Assembly (NCBI GenBank): GCA_025618425.1
Contig: CM046850.1
Coordinates: 8,032,749-8,096,748, forward strand
DNA: 64,000 nucleotides
Direction of reading: 5' to 3'
Origin: Heliocidaris tuberculata
Lineage: Eukaryota > Echinodermata > Echinoidea > Camarodonta > Echinometridae
Positions 36,901 to 47,956 of this stretch are shown in pieces (the stretch's first letter is position 1; each line of letters starts with the position of its first letter). A program made the position numbers and the translations under genes. The notes below the pieces were generated by a model that searched no databases, was not told the origin of the DNA, and saw nothing but the letters and a program-made list of their open reading frames with translations.

Positions 36901-39900
36901 TTTAGATGGGGTTAAATATTATTGTGCATGGGTCTCCTTGAATGAAGTCATAAGATGACTTTAAGCTCTCCTGTCTTCTAGGGTTTTCCATCCTAAGTTT
37001 TGTAACATTGTTGTGACACTACTACATGCCTGTACTCATTCGTTACAAATCTGCTTTGATTCCATCAACAAAATTCACGCTTTTCCTATGTTACAGTAAT
37101 GGGAAAACTGAGAAAAGGCGAAAAGCTTGGAGGAGAAGATTGTGTGTTGGTAAAGGTAAAAATTGATTTGTGAGCTTTCTTATTCTGTTTAGGTTAGTTT
37201 CGAAGAATATTATAAGAGTTAATATCCCCTGAAAAGTATTACTCTTTAAATGCCCTCATATTCGAAATATGACGAGATAGCTGAAAAGTTTGGACCAAAC
37301 TTTCATACCACTTGTGAGCGTGTGTGTGTGTGTGTGGGCACATGTGTGTGTGTGTGTGTGTATATATACATTTTTGTGCACAGTGAATGTGACTTTCAGC
37401 AGGACCGAGTCTGGTTGATTTAATGATTCCACAAACTCACAGTATACACCAATTTGTATATACTACAAAATTAACCTTTCCCAGTTGCTTCCAGAAAGTT
37501 TCTTTCACAATGTAAACGCATGACCATGATGACATAAACTCGACTTAGTAACTTTAGATTCCAATCTACCAGAGGCGGCGGAATGTCAGGCTCGGACGAT
37601 GGAAGTGTGGGGGACTTTTTGTTTGGCGGACAAAAGGTACCCCCCCCCCCCACTTAGATTGTCCGAACCCAACGTTCCACCACCTCTGCAATCTACAAAA
37701 TTATTTCAAAGTATCACAGAACTGTGCACAAGGAAGTTTTTAATCTCCCTCTTTCCTTCTCTCCGCCAACGACCATTATATCACTGGCATTGCTTCGAAT
37801 CCTTACCCCAGACACAGTGCGCAGTGAGCCATCCCTTGACTAGAGCCTTAGGGGTACGAGAGGCCTTGTTGTGTCCATCACCACCATCACCCCTACCACC
37901 ACCATCACCAGTCTTTTTTTTATATTTACATGACCACCATCACCAGTCTTGCACCACTGGCCTTATTATCAAACCTTACCCCAGACGCCCAGTAAGTTGA
38001 GCCATGGACCTACTGTAGAGAAGGTCATGGTTGAGCCTCCTTCGACAGATGCCTCTGGGGTTCGATAGGCCTTGTGGCAAACCACCACCACTACCACCAC
38101 TGCCTGAATCACCAGGATAACCTCTACCAACATCATTATCCACTACCACTGGCATTACTACGAATCCTTACCCCAGACAGAGAGCACGATCATCCATCCC
38201 TTGACTGGAGCCTTATGTGTGCGAGAGGCCTTGCGGTGAAGCAGTGTCCCCTCAAGGATCATGGAGATACAGTAGGCAGTCAGGAGATAGTGCAAGATAC
38301 CTGCTATGGCCCGGCAAATCCCCTTGGGTCGGGTTAGGTGTCATAAGAAGAGGGGGAAAAACAGAGTAAGTGTCATTATTTGTAGAAGAAAAAATGATAA
38401 TAAACCTGTATGAGCACATAATATTGCATGTCGAAAATAAATGACAAGTGACTATACAATAGTCTGGACTAGCTGTCGTAGACTTACACTTAGATATCGT
38501 AGACTCAGACCAATAGTCAGTGATATACTCACCTTGTGGTGAGTCTGGTCCATGAAGAGCATGACCGTTTGGGCCAAGGCAAGCGAGATGGCGAGGCAGA
38601 TATGAACCTTGACCTGATCAGAAATGTACAACCTAAAAAATAAGATAAAATCAATTCAGTTTAATGACAAAGAAACACCTAACTTGGGATCATCTTCATT
38701 GTGAAGCAAATGTGAAAGTTGTAAAACCTACAAATCAAATCAAATAAAACTATCGTGGAGGTGTCGTTGTGTAGTGGTTCATTCACTTGATTCTCAATCA
38801 AAGGGTTGATGGTTCGAATCCCAGCCGGGCACTAACGTCCTTTGGCAAGATATTAATCCACATTGCTTCTCTCCACCAATGGTAGAATGCGAACGTCAGT
38901 GTGGTTGGATTAGCACGAGTGCGCTTGTAAAGTGGCGCCTGGCAAGAATGCTCCGTTGTGGAGTGGAGATGGTGCATTATGATATGTGCGGAATAGCAAA
39001 ACGAATCCACTTACCGGGGTAATAATAATTACATGTGAAGCGCTTAGAAACGTATAGTCTTAAAGATAAAGTTGAATTCTGGTCAAGTCAAGCGATTACA
39101 TTGAGAAAGAAATTGTCTCAAAGCAATTGGGAAAGTTGACCATTTTAACATAAGAAATGGTGTATACTGTGATGTTTTGGATTCGTAGAAATGATAAGAA
39201 ATGGACCAAATCTCGCCGAAAGGTACATGCACTGCACACAGAAATGGGTATATGGGACTGAAAACACTTGTGGCATGAATGTTCGGCTATTTCTCGTCAT
39301 AATTCGAATATGAAGGCATTTGAAAAGCAATCCTTTTGAGGGGACATTTTTACTATGATATTCTTCCAAACTGACGTAAAAGGAAAAAACTATTTTTCAT
39401 CTTTCCCAGAACTCATCCTTCTCTATAACCGCTAAGGCAATTATGGGTCAGAATTATATCTACCAGTCAAATCAAATCAAACCAGTTTGATTTACAAATA
39501 TCAATGAATTCGAAATAATTCGATTATTCTTCATGACGAGACATATTCAAACTTTAACCTGGTCACTATGAACTGTACAACCTACAAATCAAATCAGATC
39601 AAATCAAATCAATTCAAATTTCAGATTATTTTCATGGCGAGGTAGCTACCAACCTTAACCTAGTTTGAATTGTACAAAGTACAGGTCCAATAAAATCAAT
39701 TCAATTTTTTTGATGATGATAATAAATTCCTGAAACCGGATTATTCGTCACTGTTTTATAAGAATCAAAATACTGGAACAGACAAGACATTTCTTATGAT
39801 TTGGCAAAATAACCTCGAGTGGAAAACGAATTTGTTGTACAACCTGTGTCTATTTCTGTTGCTTGACGCCAGGAATTAAAAAAAAAGAAGAAAAATCACC

Positions 39901-42900
39901 AACAAAACATTAAAATTTTCAAATTTACAATAACGTTTTTTTAAGTGGTATCAAGCAATTTGCTGAAGATGTGTTCCTCAGGTTCCAATGGACGTGAATT
40001 ACAAGCATAATCCTTGGTTTCGTAGTCATTTTGGAGATATACAAGCCGAAAAAGACTTACTTCAGATAGGTGAAGATGACGACAGAAAGGAAGAGGGCAG
40101 CGATGGAGATGGCATTGAAGAATCGAGTCATCAACGTCTGAATTTTAAGGTTGGCACCGTCAATCACACAATCCTATATACACACACAAAAAAAAAAAAA
40201 CCCAATCCTCTTTGTAAAATTCCTTTCAAAACTAAAATAGAAATAGCACATATTTTGCAAATTGTGCGGATATTAGAAATATGCATTAAAATTCATTAAA
40301 AAGATACACGATGATTATTTGATATTGGATAAAATTGTCCAAAATCAGTTTGATTAGATTCAGTGAAAGAATAATGATATTGATAATATTGATAATGATG
40401 ATGATGACTATAATAATAATAATAATAATAATAATAGCAATAGCAATAACATAGTGATTATGTTAATAAGAGTAATAATGATTATAATAACACTAATGAT
40501 AATAATGAAAATAATGATAGTAATGACCATAATAATAATAATAACAATAGAAATAAAGAAGATAGTAATCAGTATGGTTATGATAAAAATGGAAATAATG
40601 ATAACAACAATCAACATAACTATAGTAGTACGTAGCAGTTGGATTAGTGGTGGTAATAATAATACTGAATAATACTGAAAATAACAATAATGATAATAAT
40701 AGTAGTAGTAGTAATAATAATAATAATAATAAAGAAAATAATTGAAACAATAACAATAACGATGATTTTTGTCACATGGAACCCGATGTTCTGTAGGCTC
40801 TATTCCTTTTTATTCGGATCATGATTGCTAATAAAGTGCCTGATCCACTGACATTTTAGGAGCCTTTGTAGTCCTAAAATATCTTACAAGCAGAAAAAAA
40901 AATCATATTTTTCGGCAGTGCCCCTCTGATTAAAATCTTACTGTGTACTTAAGGTATGTCAGATTTGGTTAAATCGATGGGGTGGGGACTTGTGGCCACG
41001 CCCTCCCCCCCCCCCCCCCAAGATCCGTCACTGGTTTCAAAGTCAGAATACATGAGTACATCAACTATAAAATACCTCAAACTGCAGAAGCACTGCGAAG
41101 CTGGTGGTATGGTTACAAGCACACGTGACATGAGACTCATTGTAAGTGTGAGCGTAGCAGCCATAATCGGACCACCTAGCAAGATGAAAAAAAGAAAAAA
41201 AAGAATGAGTCAATCAATCTTAGGAGTAATATGAACTGTATAAATACAATGGTATACTAGAAGAATATGAGAACTGTAAACTGTCAATTTCGGGGTATGT
41301 TAGGTCTTAAATAACATTTCGAGCAGGTCGCTAGATACTGTATGGCTTCGGGGTGCCAAGTGTAACATTTGCCATATGTAACAAATTCAATGATTCTGTA
41401 ACAAAATCACTCATGCTAATTATTGATCGCGTCCTCGACATCGGTCTAGAGACTGATTTCGTCCAAAAAAAGCGATTAGTCAAAATGTATTTGTTACAGG
41501 AACACTGATTTTCTTCCAAGTATTATTGACAATTCATGACTTGATTTGTGGTAGGTGACAGACAATGTTATTGTTGTGTCCTGAATTAAGTTTTCAGGGT
41601 TACACCAAGTATTCTTTCAAAGAAAAAAGATCCCTGAAAAAACTTGACTTAAAAGTTTCCACACTGTGAGAAACGCTGATTAAGAAAATACAGAGTAAAA
41701 TAATGAGTATATGTTTTGAAGTAATGTCATAAAAATTCTCCCAATAATCATCAGACTTTACAGTATGCAAACTTCAGATCGATTCCAGGTTTAACTGTTA
41801 ATCACCCATTCTCTTGTATATAAAAGATCTTGAAATTATTCAAAAGAAACTTTAAATTCAAGAAGGTAAATATTATATTAAAAAACAACTTACTTTTTTA
41901 CATCTTCAGCAAAGTAGCGGCAAACCCTCTCTTTGAACCCACCCTGAATAAAAGAAAAGAAGGAGCATAAAAAAGGGTTGATAGTTTGTCTGTAGTGGTT
42001 GGCTTCATGCAATGCCTGTCCAGCTGCCTAGGACCCTGTTTCATAAAACATGTAGTCACTAACAAGTCCCCAAATTTTACATCAAATTCGTTCTCAGCCA
42101 ATCAAATGCATTGATTTCAATAACTTGCCATTGATGACAGGTTTCGTGAAAACAGGGTCCAGGTCTGATCCCGAGTCTTGTCTCTCTCGGATGGTGACGT
42201 GGATCAAAGCTCCCAAGACATGCAAATGTTTTGAATTGTGTGCCTAGAATTCTGTTGATATGTGTACAGACCATAAACTGTTTGATCTTTACCAACTAAT
42301 CATGTAAACTCTATCCATATTAACTTGTAGTTCGGTAATTTGTTCATAGTTGAAGGTCGAATGCTGCATAAAATTAAGATGCAATGTCAAAACTTCAAAA
42401 TGGGAAATCTTCTGTACCTCAACCCCAGATATGTGAGAGGTATTTTTTCCGTCTACAAATGCATACAATTTTTTAAGGATCAATTCAAGAACGTCGTTAT
42501 ACGCACCTGTATTATTTGCGAGCTACTTGTTATTCCAACTGAATATATGTATACCCTGTAACTCTCTTGTGTTCACAGCGTTTCATGCAATTTCAATAAT
42601 ATACATCAGGGTCCCGTTTTTATAAAACTTGTTATCAGTAACAAATGCCACCTTTCTATGACAAATTTGCTCTCAGCAAATTAGATGCAAGGATTTCAGT
42701 AGCTTATAAGAACTATCGTAACTTTTTATTGATAACAAGTTTTATGAAACGGGAGCCCTGATTCAGATTCAGATCGAGTTATATTTTATTGTCCAAGGCA
42801 GGACAAAAGGACAAAACAGAGCCAGTGGTGGTCACACGAGTAGAGGCCCTTCCGGTACAAGAGACTATAGATAGTCTATGGTCACCGCTGTGCAGTGCCC

Positions 42901-43354
42901 TCAGTATGTAATGTAATGTAATGTAACATCTTAATACACTTTGGATATTGCTAATGATTATGAAATTATATTCCAAACCGTTCAGACTAGACGAAATGAA
43001 ACTTTACTCTCTCTCTCTCTTAACACTTAAAAAGAGTGATTTTTCATTTAATTTTCACTCCCCCTGGAGTGACGTCAGTGATTGCTCGATTTTGTATCCT
43101 CACCGTATCGTCAGACTCGAACGTCAGGTATATCATTGCGCCCTCATCGAGAACGATCTGCACTCCGCTCTCATCAATGAAGACGATGTCGAGGACGATG
43201 GAATTAACGACCAGCTTGGTACCGGTATCCTCAGCGGCCTCCACACTGTTATCCTCATCAGGAGACTCACTCATTGACGGATCGTAGATAGTAGCAAGGG
43301 CAGTCACTAAAACACATGTTGAATAAAATAGTATGTATGTAAGTATATACGATT

Positions 43355-43392
<38 letters not shown>

Positions 43393-43397
43393 CCACG

Positions 43398-43445
<48 letters not shown>

Positions 43446-45460
43446 AGTGTAAAGAAAAGGAAATAACATATTCCACAGCTTTGGCAACTATCGTGGATTA
43501 TGAAAATGAGAGAAAAATGGTTGCGTAGCTTAAATCAAGATTCTCCAGAGCTGTCCTCCCTTTTGAAATTTTTACAAAGGTTAAAATATTTCCGCCGAGA
43601 ATCAAACCCGGATCACTGGCTTAGAACGCCAATGCCTTAACCATTAGACCACGGATATGGGCCAATGGTTTCGGCGACATCAGATTCAATTGTGGGCTGT
43701 CGGTCTTGAGGGTTGTCGCTCTCGTGGGCTGTCGGTATTGTGGGCTGTAGATATATCTTACCTCCTACCGCGAAGGGTTGATTTAGGGCTATAGCCACTG
43801 TCTTATCGCCGTTCACTGACTGAACCTTCAAGTCGACAGGTACATTGGGCTCAAAAGACTGGACGTTGGTGCCTAAATTTAGGATTTAGAAAAAAAATAA
43901 ACAAAGATATAAATTTGAATAAAAAAGGCCCAACAGGAGGGTAATTATGTATCCGACTAACTTTTAGGCAATTTTGTGCCCAACTTTGGTAATCCCTTGC
44001 ACAGTAACCATCTCCATTTACGACAATTGAGTCAAATTTAGCCGACTTGGGCAAATAGAAACTAACAAACAAACAGACTAGTCTGAGGGAATAAAGTGTA
44101 ACAAACCAATCAAGAAATGATAAATGAAAGAGATCGAGCGGGAATTAAGAGGATAATTTATGGTTATGCCACTTCTATAAACTTGTCAGACAACAGTTAG
44201 ATGAATTAATGCTTTATCGTAAAGGTATTGGTGACAATGAAAATGCTTTACTATTTCTCGTCTTTCAAACAGAGATGTGTCACGATAAGCAAACGATATA
44301 CATTTGAATCAAGTACAATTGGTAATTCTATGTAACATTGTTTAAATATATTGAAAACACGTTATAGTTAATAATACCAAGCAGTACGCAGTAATGTTTC
44401 TTATCAATTAGGGGACCACACAGGAAAAAAAGGGGCCATTATTTTTCCTGGAGTATGATTTCAAAAGTCACGCCACATTCCCCCAACTCGCTCATGGAGG
44501 GGGGGGGGGGGGGGGGCAAATCACAAATCTAAACGTAAAACGCAATTACAATAAGCCCTAACCTACTCCCTTTGACGTAATAAAGGAAGAAGCTAATGAC
44601 GCCGGAGCAATAGTCGGATCCTGCACTTTAAAGGGGAAGTCCACCATGATATCAAGTTGGTTTTAAAAGAAGCAGAAAAGTTAAAGAAACAGATCAAGGA
44701 AAGTTTGAGCAAAATAAGCGATAATAAAATTTTGGAGTTGTATTCCATCAAACACAAATTGGCAACTCCGTGACGTATATCTTGCGAGGTCTCTCCCATT
44801 TGCCGTATAGTTAATAAATCATAAATTTCCATTTTTATCTAAAGATATATTTTATCATATATGCACCCTAGATATAACCATTGCACTTATGATTTTACAC
44901 AAAATATGTATGAAGAAATCTATTCCCTCATCATAAAAAAAAAATAAATAAATAAATGAAAAAAATTATGAATTTTTCTGTACAGAGCAAATGGGGGAGG
45001 AGCTCTCGAGACTAGTCACGGAGTTGCCAGTTTGTGTTTGATTGCTCACAACTTCAAAAATTATAACTACCTTATTTCTAATCGGATTTTGCTTTAAATT
45101 TCCAGTATTCCGTTACTCTCATTTTTCTGTTTTCATTCCAATCAACTAAATACCAGGGTGTACTTCCCCATTAAGATCGCAACCTACCGGGACATGTCTG
45201 ATCCACTGTGATGTCACAGCTTTCTGTCTCGCCGATCTTGCTACCATTCTCAATACCATCGCATTGAGAACTGACTGTGATCTCGGTAGAGTTAGAGCTG
45301 CTCTCGACTTTGCTTACAACGATTTCCGAGTTGCCTTCAGGTACATGCATCATGTAAACGGTGGAGATGTAGTTGTCATTTGACGAGACAGCTGCAAAAA
45401 AATAAGATCAAAGTACGTTCGGAGTAAACACAAAAACACACACAAACATACATACACATA

Positions 45461-45493
<33 letters not shown>

Positions 45494-45494
45494 A

Positions 45495-45536
<42 letters not shown>

Positions 45537-47872
45537 CAAAAAGTTCTGCGACGGAGATTAAAAATTGAGAGATACACAAAATAAACCACTCCGTTAGATT
45601 ATATATATATATATATATATATATGCGCTTTTGCGCTTCTCCTCTTTTGTTTTCTTTTTCTCTTCTTTTATGACGTTTTATTACGTCTCTATCTTTCTCT
45701 CTCTCTCTCTCTCTCTCTCTCCTCTCCTTTCTGATCTCTACCAAGGTTGCGCTGGTATCCATGGAGCTTTTGCGGTTTTTTTTTTTTTTTTTTTTTGCGC
45801 TTCACGCTCTTTTGTGTACCTAACTAATAAATTTCATCATTTCCTGATGAAGGCCTATGGCCGAAATTTCGAATTTTTTTCATCTTATACGGACTTTTCA
45901 TTCCTATTTTGTCTATAACTTTGCAAGTCCGGAGCAGATCTATCTTTAGATATATATATATATATATATATATAATATGTGAGAAATTTGTTCTAATACT
46001 AAAGCACTAGAGTGCCTAGAAATTTTGTTTCAATCACCTTCTATATTTCTATATTATCTATTAAAATCGGATGAGGTAGTTCGTTAAAAGTATTACTAAA
46101 TAACATGTTATTTGTTTTTTTCCTAGATTTAGTGATAACTTGTGAGCCTTAATCCATATTGCAACTGAATCCATTTCAGAATTAATCACTTTACATAAAG
46201 TTTCTAGGCTTTTATGCGAAAAAATACATTAGTGTCATCTGCATACATAATGAAAGTCAATGAATTTGATGATCTATGAAAGTCATTTATATACAAAATA
46301 AAAAGTAAAGGGCCTAGAATAGAACCCTGTGGAACATCACAATTAATATTTCTTAATTGAGACATGTCATAATGTGAAAGTTTGCTTAAGAGAATTTCAT
46401 GATCTATAGTGTCGAATGCCTTAGAGAAGTCTAAGAACATTCCTAATGTGTGGGTACCGTTATCAATAGAACTTGTAATATTATTAATTAGAGACAGGAG
46501 AGCATGTGTTGTATTATGGTGTTTTCTAAATCCGAACTGAAATTCATGTAAAATATCATTATTATTCAAAAAAAGCCATTGTACGAGTAAAAACTACTTT
46601 TTCCAGTATTTTGGAAAAAGTGGTTAACAAATATATTGGCCTGTAGTTTGATAGCGATAAGGGGTTATCCTTTTTAAATATAAATAACTGAGATTTTTAT
46701 CAGTCTTCATTTGTGTCAATATAAATATAGAAGTATATAAGAAATATCAGCATGTATCTTTTTATTTTCTGTATTATAAGGCTTAACTGTTATATCAAAA
46801 ATGTTCTTTGATTTTTTTTTTCTCGTTAGTCTTGATCCCAGGTTTGGCAAGAATGTAGTATCATTTTTCCCCCCTAAATAAGGAAACAGATATTGGATAT
46901 GCACGTTTCGACTCTTAAGAAATCGTAATAACTTCGAACAAAGTTCGTATCGTATTCTTGGATAACTCTTAGCACATCATGGAAAATGTCCAATGCTCAC
47001 GTTTGTGCCCACGATCATTCAAAGCCATACATCCCTGCAGACGTAGGCGCCTGATACATGTATAATGCTACTTACTGTTACATTTGAATACATGAAGGAT
47101 TGGATGTTTACCTGGGGTACACGGGGTATGTGGAATGATGACGTAATAACATATTCCAGGGCAGAGACTGGGTTCGAGCTCCGTTATGATATCTTCGATG
47201 ACGTCACAATGGTCAGCCCCTCCGCATACCTCTTCAATACGACAGGTTGCGTATTGATGACTAGTGGGAAATGATGTACTTGCGGGGTTTGCCATTTCGA
47301 AGGTGTCGTAAGTGATACTACTGTTTGAAGACAGGCTAAAATTTGTGCACGTCAGCGCCACGCTGCTACACGGACTCGCTGTATATTAGAACATTCGAAA
47401 GAAATAATCATTATAGCACTGGCGGATTCAGGTAGGGGCACAATGCCCCCGCCACCGCCCTTGTTAAAAAAAAGTGGCATACCTTCTGTACACCCCCTCC
47501 CCCCCCCCCCCAAATGTCCCCTCTCTTTAAAAGTTATAATCCATTTTAACTCTTTCTTTCTTTTTTGCTTGTCAGAAAATATTTTTCAATAGTGCCCCCT
47601 CTTTTTTTCAAAATCCTGTATCTGCCCCTGACCACAGTGTTCTTAAGTAACGAACTTCAGCCCTTGGATTGTTCTCATAGTGTCACATGATATTTTAGAT
47701 TTGTACCTATTTACATTGTAGTTAATTTTACATTATCTATAGTATATTTTGTAAGTTTTCATGCATTAATTAATCTGTTCTGTAAAGCGCTTTGATCAGT
47801 TTTAAATTGGATATAGCACTATAAAAGGAAACAATTATTTATTACTATTCTTCTTCTTCTTCTTCTTCTTCT

Positions 47873-47956
<84 letters not shown>

